Source: an uncultured Alphaproteobacteria bacterium
GTDB taxonomy: Bacteria > Pseudomonadota > Alphaproteobacteria > Rhodobacterales > Rhodobacteraceae
Direction: 5' to 3'
Assembly (NCBI GenBank): GCA_913051655.1
Contig: CAJXHI010000009.1
Coordinates: forward strand, 1 to 64,000
Length of the DNA: 64,000 nt
Part shown: positions 9,906 through 19,453 of the stretch, one piece after another
Position numbering within the stretch: position 1 is the first letter of the stretch
Layout: every line of letters begins with the position of its first letter
Notes under the pieces: generated by a model
The model's database searches: none
Seen by the model: the letters and a program-made list of their open reading frames with translations, nothing else
Told to the model about the DNA's origin: nothing
Program-made: the position numbers and the translations under genes

Positions 9906-10020
9906 GCCCCGATGATTATACGCCATCGCGCTCCGAACATCGATCCTGAGTCTATAAATTGTAGTCATGCAAGGATCAAGAGCTTTTGCTTATCTAAATT
10001 TATGGTGTATCTATGCTTCC

Positions 10021-10899
10021 ATGGAAAACATGTCGTCGTCTCATTTGGCTTATGAAATCAGAGATCCTCAGGTGCTTTTGTCCCCAATTGTATTTGCCTC
10101 CCCTCATAGCGGTCGAAACTATAGTGACGATTTTCTGAAATCTTCCGTATTGGACGAACTTACGATTCGTAGTTCAGAAGATGCTCATGTTGATCAACTA
10201 ATTGATTTTATTCCAAAAATGGGTGCGCCATTGTTATTGGCCAAAGCTCCACGTGCTTATGTGGACATGAACCGCGCCGCCGATGAGCTTGATCCTGCGC
10301 TTATCAATGATTTGCAAATTCTTGCGCAGAATCCACGAATTACCTCAGGCTTGGGTGTGATTCCGCGCGTGGTGTCGAACGCGCGTGCAATCTATCGTGG
10401 GAAATTATCTAAACAGGACGCATTGGCACGAATCGATCAATATTGGACGCCCTATCACAAGGCACTTCAGCGGCTTTTGGCTCGTGCGCATGCCCGTTTT
10501 GGGTATTCTTTATTGATTGATATGCATTCTATGCCACATGATGCAGTGGCCCGCCTCGGAAAGCCAAATAAAGGCATAGAGGTAGTTTTGGGCGATCGGT
10601 ATGGCGCATCTGCTGATATAGTTTGGGGAGATCTAATTGAACAGGCATTTGCATGCAACGGGTTTCGCGTGAGCCGTAATGTTCCTTTCGCTGGTGCTTA
10701 TATCACTCAACATTATGGTCAACCTGCACGGTCAAAACATGTGGTGCAGGTTGAAATTGACCGCACCCTTTATCTTGATGAAGGCAATGTTAGACCATCT
10801 GAAAACTTTGAAATTATGAAAACACGTCTCAAAGGTGTCTTAGGCAAAGTTATCGAACAAACAGTAAAGTCTCGTGCAAATGGCCTTGCCGCAGAATAG
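10021..10899 (+). CDS. N-formylglutamate amidohydrolase family protein
   Basis: Zinc hydrolase of the FGase family, about 292 residues. In histidine breakdown this family releases glutamate from N-formylglutamate. Family blocks seen: VFASPHSGRNY near the N-terminus, RAYVDMNRAADELDP, and LLIDMHSMPH with the likely metal-binding Asp-His. The ATG at 10021 is preferred; another three codons later (10030) is possible, and the frame is open for 18 codons upstream. No other hut genes are in the window, so its actual substrate is uncertain. Confidence 0.87.
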   Translation: MENMSSSHLAYEIRDPQVLLSPIVFASPHSGRNYSDDFLKSSVLDELTIRSSEDAHVDQLIDFIPKMGAPLLLAKAPRAYVDMNRAADELDPALINDLQILAQNPRITSGLGVIPRVVSNARAIYRGKLSKQDALARIDQYWTPYHKALQRLLARAHARFGYSLLIDMHSMPHDAVARLGKPNKGIEVVLGDRYGASADIVWGDLIEQAFACNGFRVSRNVPFAGAYITQHYGQPARSKHVVQVEIDRTLYLDEGNVRPSENFEIMKTRLKGVLGKVIEQTVKSRANGLAAE

Positions 10900-10922
10900 A
10901 TCATTGAAATGTGATTTAGTGT

Positions 10923-12176
10923 TCAACGTAGCGATCTTCCTTTGATAATAGCTCTTGGGCCAAATTTTTCGCGAATAACATCGCTCGCGCGTTCTGCTTT
11001 GCCGCGTTGAGATGCCTGAACATTAAGTAGGTCGGGGGAAATTTCGGCTTCTTGTTCGGGGCAAAGATCTGACAGCCCTGCTCCCAAAAGACGATATGCT
11101 CGTCCCTGTTCCAACTGGTCCAAAAGGGTACTTAAACTAATATATAATGTATCGGAAAGTTGCGTAGCGTCGCGTAGAGTAACCCGTTTTGTAATGAGCT
11201 TATGCAAATTTGTTTTCATTTTAAGGGTCGCAACGCGGCCAGCAATGCCTTTGGCTTTGGCGCGGGCGGATACCTTCTCGCACATACGCCACAGATGTCC
11301 ATAAAGCAGATCGGGATCAGAGGTGTCTTCGAAAAATGTTGTCTCATTTGATATGGACTTCATAGCTTGGTGGCCGTTTACAGACCGTGCATCTTTGCCT
11401 CGTGCAAGATGCCAAAGACGATCACCCATTTGACCAAATTTTGCGTTCAGATCTCTCCGTTCCCAACGGAGGAGATCGTTAAAGCTTCGTATGCCAGCTG
11501 TCTCGAGGGAATTTTGCATAGCTTTGCCTACACCCCAAATGAGGCGTACAGACTTGTCCCTGAGAAAGCTTTCAGTATCGTTCTTGCCGACGACAGAAAA
11601 TCCTCTGGGCTTGTCCAGGTCAGAGGCGATTTTAGCCAAAAATTTATTGTGGGATAAACCAATTGAGCCCGTCAGCCCCAATTCACACTGCATACGGTTG
11701 GCCAGTTTGACAAGCATGACTGCAGGGGGCACGCCGTGGAGTTTTTGTGTACCACTCAAATCAATAAAAGCTTCATCAAGCGAAAGAGGTTCAACCGATG
11801 GCGTCAATTCATCCATCATTTTGCGGATTTCTTTGCTTACCTGCGCATAAAGCGCCATGCGTGGTTTTAGGATCACAGCATCTGGGCAGAGCTTCAGCGC
11901 TTGAAACATTGGCATCGCTGATTTTACTCCCCGTATCCGCGCAATATAGCACGCCGTAGATACCACACCACGTCGCCCGCCACCTATTATTAGGGGTTTA
12001 TCGGCAAGTTCAGGATTGTCGCGCTTTTCGACACTGGCATAAAATGCATCACAATCCATATGTGCAATGGAAAGATCAAAAAGCTCTCGGTGACGCAAGA
12101 TACGAGGTGATCCGCATTCAATACATCTTTCATTATGAGTTGCCGTTGACAAACAGTCCCGACATAAATGCGCCAT
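10923..12176 (-). CDS. dinB: DNA polymerase IV (Y family) with N-terminal zinc motif
   Basis: Translesion DNA polymerase, 417 residues. The catalytic blocks are intact: HMDCDAFYASVE (about 39-50), ACYIARIRGVKSAMP, and SLDEAFIDLSG with the paired Asp-Glu. After it come the thumb and little-finger domains. An N-terminal extension of about 30 residues carries a four-cysteine site (C5-x2-C8-x9-C18-x2-C21) not found in enterobacterial DinB. The C-terminus ends without an obvious clamp-binding QLxLF motif, so clamp contact may lie elsewhere. Monocistronic by spacing. Confidence 0.93.
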   Translation of the reverse strand: MAHLCRDCLSTATHNERCIECGSPRILRHRELFDLSIAHMDCDAFYASVEKRDNPELADKPLIIGGGRRGVVSTACYIARIRGVKSAMPMFQALKLCPDAVILKPRMALYAQVSKEIRKMMDELTPSVEPLSLDEAFIDLSGTQKLHGVPPAVMLVKLANRMQCELGLTGSIGLSHNKFLAKIASDLDKPRGFSVVGKNDTESFLRDKSVRLIWGVGKAMQNSLETAGIRSFNDLLRWERRDLNAKFGQMGDRLWHLARGKDARSVNGHQAMKSISNETTFFEDTSDPDLLYGHLWRMCEKVSARAKAKGIAGRVATLKMKTNLHKLITKRVTLRDATQLSDTLYISLSTLLDQLEQGRAYRLLGAGLSDLCPEQEAEISPDLLNVQASQRGKAERASDVIREKFGPRAIIKGRSLR

Positions 12177-12726
12177 AAGGTCAATCCATTATTATTATGG
12201 AATGCAATTAAACCATATTAGCTTAGACTATAGAATGCCCAGCAGAATTAAAGGATCAATATCGCGCAACAAGAACCGCATTTTTTTAAAAAATCGACTT
12301 GTTTTAATTTTAAGATTTATCCGAACTTGACGCTAAGTATTTCTATGCTCAACTGTTCAGAGCAAAAATTGCGCTGGGGTTTTCCTTTAGGCATTTGGCA
12401 AGTGTTGCGTACTTTTGCAAAATTTAACCCGATTGACGCCGTGTATAGTGGATTGGTTTCTGTCTAAAGAAACCTGTCGATTGTTGCTCTGTAAGACGGC
12501 TGAATAAATGAAGTCAAATCAATTCCGAAGTTTATTGTGAAACTCGATCGCTGAACTTTTGAACATAGGAATGATTTCCGCCCGTTGACGGCAAAAGCAT
12601 TGCATCCTTAAGGCGTGCAACTATATGAGCGGAGTTCAGATGTTTTGCCTCCTTGGGATGGCTGACGCTAATAGGCACGTAAACGCTGTCCAAGATGGTG
12701 CCCTTATGAATTGTTTGTCTTTGTCA
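12177..12726. other. Intergenic stretch upstream of dinB
   Basis: About 550 bases, visibly A+T-rich around 12260-12320. It must contain the dinB promoter (minus strand). I see no gene with a supportable start, no tRNA and no clear repeat. A minus-strand stretch at 12545-12660 reads open for about 40 codons but resembles nothing I know. Confidence 0.35.
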
Positions 12727-13010
12727 GTTTTTTGCCAATGACCACGCATAATTGGCGGATGAAGTTGTGAAAATGGCCATAGAACAACTGGTGAATATCT
12801 TCGGTCATATAACGGCAAACCCTTCGTCTCTTGAGATTAAAGATTGCGCGCAAGATATCGAGCTTGCAAAGCCTGGGATGCCAATGGTTCAGGTATCTTC
12901 TTGCCTACGGTTCGCCTGTGGCCAAGAAGAGCCCTTAGGAAAGAAAGCCGTTGTTTAGATCAACCAAAACGGCTTATCAATGCGACAGGTTACCTGAAGG
13001 GGCACTCGAA
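12727..13010 (+). pseudogene. Probable remnant of a flavin amine oxidase (C-terminal part)
   Basis: A reading around 12752-12958 includes ADEVVKMAIEQLVNIFG, which resembles the segment of amine oxidases that reads like sDEEvVaeAlaqLrrmFG. Downstream AQDIELA and QVSSCL lie roughly where the family has its WGxDPxAxGSYS block. There is an in-frame stop just upstream and the expected AGEAT end is not visible. It is only a fragment. An alternative is chance resemblance, so the family call is tentative. Confidence 0.35.
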
Positions 13011-13065
13011 GATGCAAACAATGTATTCGCAAGTTTGGAGGTCAAAGATCTGTAAAAATTAGTGT

Positions 13066-13908
13066 CTAAATATTGGGCTCTCCGTGCAAACCAAGGAGTT
13101 TGCGAAAGCCAGTCCAATAGCCTGGCAACCTTGGAGGGCGCTCAAGTCCTGTGAGAATATCATCCGCAAAATTTGGCATTTCAAGTTTGGCAAACTGACG
13201 TCCCCATTCCAAAAAGACTTCGCGATCGGCAGGGCGTAAGCGGCAAGCGCTCCCGACAAGACCGATCATTGTTTCAGAAGCAGAATACCATTCGTCCTGA
13301 ATACCCGCGAATTTTTTGGGAGCCAACGGTCCAATGAAGCGGATCAAGCGGCTTTCTGAAAACTGGACAAGAATTTTTCCCATCTCAGCATGCGTATAAT
13401 GAATAAGGGGAGGGAAGCTATCAAAAAATACGGCTTTGTCATGGATAATCGCGAAGTTTCTAATTGAAGGATGAAATCCTACACGCCCATCTTCTGGGGA
13501 TAAACCGTTCCAGAATTTTGCTATCACCTGACCCGCTGCATCCATCAAAGCCAAAGCCCGTGAAAGATCTGCATCAATCATTTGGCTGCGCATCATAAAC
13601 TTCGTTTCTATAGCGTCTTGAACGATAACAGGAACTAATATCGCCCCATAGGATAAAAGATGTATATCCGTTTCTGGAGCACTCACTCCTAATTTTCCCA
13701 ATAAACTCATGTAAGCATCATGTGCAGTGACCAAGGTTTGCAGTGTTTCTCTATCCTCTTGGCCTTGATAAACTTTGATCACTTTATCGCGCAACGGGCC
13801 GCTAGTAGGCCGAAAAGGTGCGCAGAAATATCCCAGCTTAGATAAGGCCTTTCCGCGTGCAGTGGTTTTTTGAAACACCAATTGGTGCAGTGTTTCTCGG
13901 TACGTCAT
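13066..13908 (-). CDS. Uncharacterised protein, possibly kinase-like fold
   Basis: 280 residues from the ATG at 13908, which has AAAGGA eight bases upstream; an open extension of 31 codons has no ribosome site. No signal peptide or membrane segment. The middle holds VGFHPSIRNFAI then VFFDSFPPL, which recalls the catalytic loop and metal-binding Asp of aminoglycoside-phosphotransferase-like proteins (HxDxxxxNxxh...hhDxxPP) and may place it in a DUF6206-like group. The Asp expected after His is replaced by Pro-Ser, so activity is doubtful. Flanked on both sides by long gene-poor stretches. Function unknown. Confidence 0.7.
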   Translation of the reverse strand: MTYRETLHQLVFQKTTARGKALSKLGYFCAPFRPTSGPLRDKVIKVYQGQEDRETLQTLVTAHDAYMSLLGKLGVSAPETDIHLLSYGAILVPVIVQDAIETKFMMRSQMIDADLSRALALMDAAGQVIAKFWNGLSPEDGRVGFHPSIRNFAIIHDKAVFFDSFPPLIHYTHAEMGKILVQFSESRLIRFIGPLAPKKFAGIQDEWYSASETMIGLVGSACRLRPADREVFLEWGRQFAKLEMPNFADDILTGLERPPRLPGYWTGFRKLLGLHGEPNI

Positions 13909-14525
13909 GTGATCACGTCCTTTGATATTTAAGTTGGCTATAGACCGGTCTGCACAACTTGACCAGTCATGATGGATTTGTGGATCACATCGTAGCGTCA
14001 CATGTAGGTTGCCTCTTACAGGTGCATATCATGGCAGATCGATTTAAACTTTGGAGAACTCTTTGTTGCTAACGGGCAATTTTTAGACATTTTTGATGGA
14101 ACTTTTTCAAATGTGGCCCTGACTCACAAGGGTAGTGACCTGTGATGCATATCCCGAAAATCGCATCTTACGTTCGAAGAATATGCTCCAAAACGGAAAA
14201 CAAGGAATTCTGGTTGTGTCTTGGTATTAATAGTTGTTCTGAGAGTGCTTTAATGGTTTTGAAATTATTGCCTCTCAAACCAATATTGCGAAGCCTGCTA
14301 TGGTCAATATCCCGCATGTCCGATTGTGTTATTGGTTGCTGCCCCTTGGCTTTCTATCGCCTCCAAACGAGACGCCCAAGCTGTTTTAGAATGTTGTTAG
14401 GGAAAAATTTGTACTGAAGACACGAGGCGAGTCCATGGCCAACGCTTCTTGCACGAGTTCACGTGGCGCATATATCGCTTCTCAACTAAATTTGGCGAAG
14501 TGTCAGCGCACGAAAGCCCGCTGCT
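13909..14525. other. Gene-poor stretch upstream of the unknown protein
   Basis: About 620 bases. It holds the probable promoter of the gene ending at 13066 and the 3' flank of the DUF4864 gene. A plus-strand open frame at 14142-14417 has biased composition and no ribosome site, so I do not call it a gene. The region may be decayed coding sequence, but I could not match it to a family. Confidence 0.35.
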
Positions 14526-14927
14526 TCACACGCTGTAATCGGATGGGTTCAGAAATTGAACGCCTGAGATTTTCCAGCCCTTTACCGTGTCTATAAGGAA
14601 ATAGCGCAGGTAATGGGCGGTCCCTGACTGGTCGATGATCTGAATATCTTGAGCGCGTCCAGCGGGATCATTGTGGTGCTCTAAAAAGCTAAATTTCTGG
14701 GGCCGCCAGACCATTGGATATCCACGTTGGACCATTTGAGCGAAATTTTTTGGACTTCGAAACATAGAACGAATAGACGGGCTAGCAAACGTAAAGGCGG
14801 TGTCAAAATCGTCTATTGAAAACGCCGCTAACTGTGAACTGATCGTGGCTTGCACATCTTCTTTCGGCCCTGCAAACGCTGATGTGCTTAAACAGATAGT
14901 GACAACCAAAGCTTGTATGATACGCAT
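14526..14927 (-). CDS. DUF4864 secreted protein
   Basis: 133 residues. Residues 1-19 form a signal peptide (MRIIQALVVTICLSTSAFA). The mature part matches the DUF4864 pattern: repeated short alpha-beta units with DDFDTAFTFASPSIRSMF, then QRGYPMVWRP and a final GWKISGVQFL. It is probably periplasmic. The fold resembles NTF2-like domains, but no function is established. It is downstream of lysK on the same strand with about 50 bases between, so it may be cotranscribed. Confidence 0.85.
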   Translation of the reverse strand: MRIIQALVVTICLSTSAFAGPKEDVQATISSQLAAFSIDDFDTAFTFASPSIRSMFRSPKNFAQMVQRGYPMVWRPQKFSFLEHHNDPAGRAQDIQIIDQSGTAHYLRYFLIDTVKGWKISGVQFLNPSDYSV

Positions 14928-14975
14928 AATTTATCCTAAATTTTTTTTATAGAAATAGATCAGGAAAATGACCGT

Positions 14976-16556
14976 TCAAGTCTCGAGGAATTTTCCAGCC
15001 AAAGCATCGTCGATAAGCTTCACACTTTCCGCTACTCCATACAGCGCGACAAATCCACCAAAACGGGGCCCTTGGCTCGCTCCCAAAAGAACTTCATAGA
15101 GGGCCTTAAACCAATCTCTAAGTGGATCAAAGCGATTACGGCCACAGGCGAACACGATTGATTGTAGTGTCTCTGCATCCGGTGGACCCTCATATGCTAC
15201 AAATTGGTTGCGTAAATCCAAAAGTGCTTTGCGCTCAACTTCGTTGGGTGCCCGATAGATCTTTTGCGGTTTTACAAAATCATTATAGTAACGCACAGCG
15301 AAGCCCGCGGCCTGATCAAGGCCAGGGTGTGTTTTGGGATCAGCCTCTGATGCATAGCGTTTGATAAAGCCCCATAGCTGACCTTTTTCTTCAGCATTTG
15401 CCACGGCTGCAAGATTCAGCAACATACTAAAGGAAACGAGCATATCTGAAGTTGGAACGTTATACCCGTGGATGTGAAATACAGGATTGTTAAGCCGTGC
15501 CTTTTGATCTTGTGTTACATATGCGTTCAATTGCTGATGATATTCATCCATTGCTTTAGGAATAACATCGAAATGCATGCGTTTTGCCGTCTTTGGTTTT
15601 TGATACATAAAGTAGGTGAGGCTTTCAGTGCTTGCATAAGAAAGCCATTTGTCAATGGACACACCATTGCCGGAGGTTTTTGAAATTTTTTGTCCACTCT
15701 CGTCGAGAAACAGCTCATATGTAAAATGTTCTGGGGCATGATGGCCAAGGATCTGGCAAATTTTATCGTAGATGGGGGTATTGGTTGAATGGTCTTTGCC
15801 ATACATTTCGAAGTCAACGCCTAAGGCAGCCCATCGCGCACCGAAATCGGGTTTCCACTGTAATTTCACATTGCCGCCGGTAACTGGCAGGGTCATTTCG
15901 GTTCCTTTTTCGTCATCAAATGTAATCGTGCCTTCTTCAGCACTTACAGATTTAATCGGAACGTAGAGTACGCACCCAGTTTCAGGATGAATAGGCAAAA
16001 AAATCGAATAGGTTTTGCGCCTCTCTTCGCGCAGGCTCCCAAGCATAACTTCCATAATTGCATCATATTTTTCGACAGCTCGCAAAAGTACTTTGTCAAA
16101 CCGACCGGAGCTATAAAACTCGGTCGCTGAATAAAATTCGTATTTAAATCCAAAGGTATCCAAGAAACGGCGCAAAATAGCATTGTTGTGATGGCCAAAG
16201 CTTTCATATTCGCCAAAAGGATCGGGTACCGAAGTTAACGGTTTTTGCAAATAATCTTTGAGGCTTTCTGCATTCGGTACATTGCTTGGAATTTTGCGCA
16301 TCCCGTCCAGATCATCGGAAAAACATATGAGCTTTGTCGGAATATCGCTAATCACATTAAAGGCACGCATTACCATCGTCGTACGGGCAACTTCGCCAAA
16401 TGTGCCGATATGTGGCAGACCCGAAGGTCCATACCCTGTCTCAAACAAAACATAACCCTTTTCTGGGGGCTTTTGCGCATAACGTTTCAAAATTCTGCGC
16501 GCCTCTTCAAAAGGCCAAGCTTTGACGCTCATGGCGATATCGCGCAGGTCAGACAT
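14976..16556 (-). CDS. lysK: Lysyl-tRNA synthetase, class I
   Basis: Charges tRNA-Lys. 526 residues of the class I (archaeal-type) enzyme used by alphaproteobacteria in place of the class II LysS. The HIGH-type motif appears in [14 protein letters not shown] (about 44-57) and the KMSKS-type motif as KISKTSGNG (about 285). The C-terminal helical anticodon domain is complete. It starts with [10 protein letters not shown] at 16556, divergent from the TerB-like gene at 16672. Confidence 0.95.
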   Translation of the reverse strand: MSDLRDIAMSVKAWPFEEARRILKRYAQKPPEKGYVLFETGYGPSGLPHIGTFGEVARTTMVMRAFNVISDIPTKLICFSDDLDGMRKIPSNVPNAESLKDYLQKPLTSVPDPFGEYESFGHHNNAILRRFLDTFGFKYEFYSATEFYSSGRFDKVLLRAVEKYDAIMEVMLGSLREERRKTYSIFLPIHPETGCVLYVPIKSVSAEEGTITFDDEKGTEMTLPVTGGNVKLQWKPDFGARWAALGVDFEMYGKDHSTNTPIYDKICQILGHHAPEHFTYELFLDESGQKISKTSGNGVSIDKWLSYASTESLTYFMYQKPKTAKRMHFDVIPKAMDEYHQQLNAYVTQDQKARLNNPVFHIHGYNVPTSDMLVSFSMLLNLAAVANAEEKGQLWGFIKRYASEADPKTHPGLDQAAGFAVRYYNDFVKPQKIYRAPNEVERKALLDLRNQFVAYEGPPDAETLQSIVFACGRNRFDPLRDWFKALYEVLLGASQGPRFGGFVALYGVAESVKLIDDALAGKFLET

Positions 16557-16671
16557 TTGGTAACTCCGTAAAATGGACGAAAAACGATGCTTTCAGCCTG
16601 AGCTTCCTATTGCGCTGTGCTGAATAGGTCAATATTCTGTTTGAGAAGTTTGGAGTATAAAGGCATATTTC

Positions 16672-17097
16672 GTGACCCAAGACGTATCTGAAATAATGAC
16701 GCCTCAAGATTGCCTTGTGACCTTGATGATTGCCGTCTCTGCATCAGATGCAAACATTCTTACCGCTGAACTTGTTAAAATTCAGTCCACGCTCAATCAT
16801 CTGCCCATATTTGCGGAATTTGACATGGATAGACTGAATGTAATGTCGCAGCTTGTGCTTAATCTTTTTGAACAAGAAGACGGAGTTGATTCGCTTTTTG
16901 AATTGATAGTGGATCATCTTCCGGATCGACTTTATGAAACTGGCTATGCGCTTTGCTGTGATGTGGCGGCAGCTGATGGGATAATACGGGAACCGGAACT
17001 GCGCCTATTGGAAGAGATGCGTCACACGCTTAACATCGACCGCCTGCATGCCGCAGCCATTGAACGCGGTGCGAGAGCTCGCCATATGACCCTTTGA
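16672..17097 (+). CDS. TerB-like protein
   Basis: 141 residues, all-helical, matching the TerB (tellurite resistance) family: LVTLMIAVSASDANI at the start of the fold, then CCDVAAADGIIREPELRLLEEM with the acidic D-x-x-x-x-x-E pattern linked to metal binding. The start is a GTG at 16672; an ATG eight codons later (16696) is an alternative. No other ter genes are nearby, so a role in tellurite resistance should not be assumed. Its stop codon directly abuts the stop of dacB on the other strand. Confidence 0.83.
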   Translation: MTQDVSEIMTPQDCLVTLMIAVSASDANILTAELVKIQSTLNHLPIFAEFDMDRLNVMSQLVLNLFEQEDGVDSLFELIVDHLPDRLYETGYALCCDVAAADGIIREPELRLLEEMRHTLNIDRLHAAAIERGARARHMTL

Positions 17098-18591
17098 TTA
17101 TCTTTGGAACTCTTTCTTACTGAGAGTGTTAAGAATCTGATGCTGTAGCCTGCGAGAACGCAGATTCCATCGTTTTGAGCCCTTAGGGGTGACTTTAAGA
17201 TTGTTGTTTTGTGCTGCGGTGCGACGGTTAAGATCTTGTGACATTACAGTAAAGGCAAACGGCGCATTGGCCCCGTCGATGACATAGCCTGCAAGAGAGC
17301 TGACAAAATTCAATGTCCCCGTTTTTGCGCGTATGCGCAATTCAGAGGAGGCATTAATTTTGCCAGAACTATCGCGTGGTTTAATTTTTCGCAAAAGTGA
17401 TAAAAATTCTGGTTTTTCTCTGAAAAGCTTATGAAGAAATGACGAAAGGTCAGAGGGTGTAATTCTTGATTTGTCGCCAAGTCCAGAATGATCAACAAAA
17501 TTTGCGGTATCCACCGAAAATTCTTGTTGCGCCCAAAGCTGCATACGACTTGCTGAGCTTGCCAGAGACGTCGCATCTCCGCCGCTCTTTTGTGTTGCTG
17601 TAAGGCCAATGCTTTCAGCAGTCAGGTTTATTGAATACCTTAACATATGGGCAAGCATCTTATCCATCGGAATGCTGTCATAGGATGCTATTGGATAAAG
17701 GATCGGTAATTTACTGACCAGGCTTTTGTGTCCGACGTTTATTCCGAAGCTTCCTAAAAGATTGCTAAAAATATCCGCACAGTAGCGTTCTGGTTTGCGC
17801 ACGGGCAGCCATACCCCGCCTTTCGAGTTCAGTGATTCATTTGCGACAGTCCAGATTTCTTTGTCTGCGGTTTCAGTATAACCATAAATCGGCGACTGAT
17901 CTCTTACTGGAAAAATTTTTATGGTGTTTGTTGTTGGGAAAACCTTACTGCCTCTGGCATCCAGCCTTAGCTTTGTGTTTGCCGTTGATTTAGTCCATTC
18001 AAAATAAATTCGGTTGAAGTTCAAATTTAATCCTGACACCGAAGGATTGTATCCGGCTTGAACAGGTTGCAAAGTATCAATTTGTGAAATCCTCGGGAAA
18101 TTCTGCCCAGTATACAACAGATCGCCTGTAACAGAACGGATGCCTGCAGCTTTGACTTCCTTTGCGAGAACGAAAAGATGATCGGTATTCAACATCGGAT
18201 CGCCAGATCCGACTAGATAAAGGTTCCCAATAAGCTGACCGTTTTTAATCGGTCCATCTGCTAAAATCTGTGTTGAATACCGAAAGCTGGGACCGAGTAT
18301 TTCAAGCGCATAAAGCGCTGTGAATACTTTCAAAACACTAGCCGGGGCAAAGCTTTGATTTTGATTTCGCCCGTAAATTACATTGCCACTTTTGAGATTA
18401 ATTGCGCTGACACCAACTTCTCCGGTAAGTTCAGCGTGTTTTACATAGCGATCTATTTCTGAGGGTATGGCGCTGCTTGGCCGACTTCTTGGTCTAAGAG
18501 AGACCGATTGTGCATACAGCTCCAGCGGAGCGCAAAAGGCTGTACCGGCTATATAGATTACCATCTTGCGCCGCGAAAGATCTTGGCTCAT
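17098..18591 (-). CDS. dacB: D-alanyl-D-alanine carboxypeptidase/endopeptidase (PBP4 family)
   Basis: Periplasmic low-molecular-weight penicillin-binding protein that trims peptidoglycan cross-links. 497 residues. The active-site triad of motifs is present: SVLK (SxxK, in FAPASVLKVFTAL, about residue 84), SIN (SxN, in LRYSINLTAES) and KTG (in RAKTGTLNFVSS). The signal region contains SRRKMVIYIAG, resembling a twin-arginine signal, with cleavage probably after LYAQS. Downstream of nadD by 120 bases in the same direction. Converges with the TerB-like gene with no base between. Confidence 0.93.
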   Translation of the reverse strand: MSQDLSRRKMVIYIAGTAFCAPLELYAQSVSLRPRSRPSSAIPSEIDRYVKHAELTGEVGVSAINLKSGNVIYGRNQNQSFAPASVLKVFTALYALEILGPSFRYSTQILADGPIKNGQLIGNLYLVGSGDPMLNTDHLFVLAKEVKAAGIRSVTGDLLYTGQNFPRISQIDTLQPVQAGYNPSVSGLNLNFNRIYFEWTKSTANTKLRLDARGSKVFPTTNTIKIFPVRDQSPIYGYTETADKEIWTVANESLNSKGGVWLPVRKPERYCADIFSNLLGSFGINVGHKSLVSKLPILYPIASYDSIPMDKMLAHMLRYSINLTAESIGLTATQKSGGDATSLASSASRMQLWAQQEFSVDTANFVDHSGLGDKSRITPSDLSSFLHKLFREKPEFLSLLRKIKPRDSSGKINASSELRIRAKTGTLNFVSSLAGYVIDGANAPFAFTVMSQDLNRRTAAQNNNLKVTPKGSKRWNLRSRRLQHQILNTLSKKEFQR

Positions 18592-18711
18592 GTCTTGAAT
18601 AAACCTTTACCACCCCAGAACCCTAAGATTTGTTCTACTGTCAAAAGGTGCCAAGATCTAGTGACATTCTCGCTTTGCGTTTAATGATGCTACGCTTAAA
18701 GAATCCCAGTC

Positions 18712-19281
18712 TTAGGGAGTATGATTGCGCAGTTTAGTTGAGGACATATCGCTCATCGGTAAGTTGACATAGCACCAACAGGGTGCTGATTTGTGACCAA
18801 GCTTGTTGCTTTGTGACATAGGCAATCTGTATGACCTATAGACGCGCGCCGCGCGCGAGTTAAGAGGAGCCGATTGATCACCAGGTCTTGCCAGTACTCC
18901 GATAGGAAAATTTTCTAAAATAAAATGCCAATTTTGCCATTGACTAATCTGTCTCAAATTGTCCGCCCCCATAAGCCACACAAACTTATGCTGAGGGTAC
19001 AGCTTCGTAAGCGCTGCAAGCGTATCCGCGGTAAAGCGGGACCCGATCCTCTGTTCAATATTTGAAACCCGGACGCGGGGATGGGTGATAAGCTTAGCAG
19101 CATCGTGCATACGCTGATGCATAGGCTCTGGGCTTTGTTCTTTAAGTGGGTTTCTGGGACTGACCAACCACCAAATTTCATTCAGTTCAAAGCGTTTTAG
19201 TGCGCTCAAAGTGATGCGAACATGCCCTTCATGTGCAGGATTAAACGATCCTCCCAGTAAACCAACCTTTTTCTTCCGCAT
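18712..19281 (-). CDS. nadD: Nicotinate-nucleotide adenylyltransferase
   Basis: Makes nicotinate adenine dinucleotide from nicotinate mononucleotide and ATP in NAD synthesis. 189 residues. The nucleotidyl transfer signature GGSFNPAHEGHV is at residues 10-21, the middle block is KFVWLMGADNLRQISQW, and the second ATP site near the end is MSSTKLR. Upstream neighbour of dacB. No frameshift or loss seen. Confidence 0.94.
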   Translation of the reverse strand: MRKKKVGLLGGSFNPAHEGHVRITLSALKRFELNEIWWLVSPRNPLKEQSPEPMHQRMHDAAKLITHPRVRVSNIEQRIGSRFTADTLAALTKLYPQHKFVWLMGADNLRQISQWQNWHFILENFPIGVLARPGDQSAPLNSRAARVYRSYRLPMSQSNKLGHKSAPCWCYVNLPMSDMSSTKLRNHTP

Positions 19282-19453
19282 ACTATGGCTCTTGTAAAAC
19301 TTATTGTTTCCTAACCTAAAGTGCCACTTGAAATAAAGAGTTACAATGCATTGATCATCATTTTGCGGGTAGGAATATTTTCTTCGTACCCGTTGCTACT
19401 GCGCATCCATTTGGGTATCAAAGCGCTAATCATGATAAGATCAGAGGGTCCCG

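Noticed and set aside
14142-14417. Plus-strand open frame of 91 codons.
   Set aside because: No ribosome site, unusual residue composition rich in Cys, Leu and Arg, and no family resemblance.
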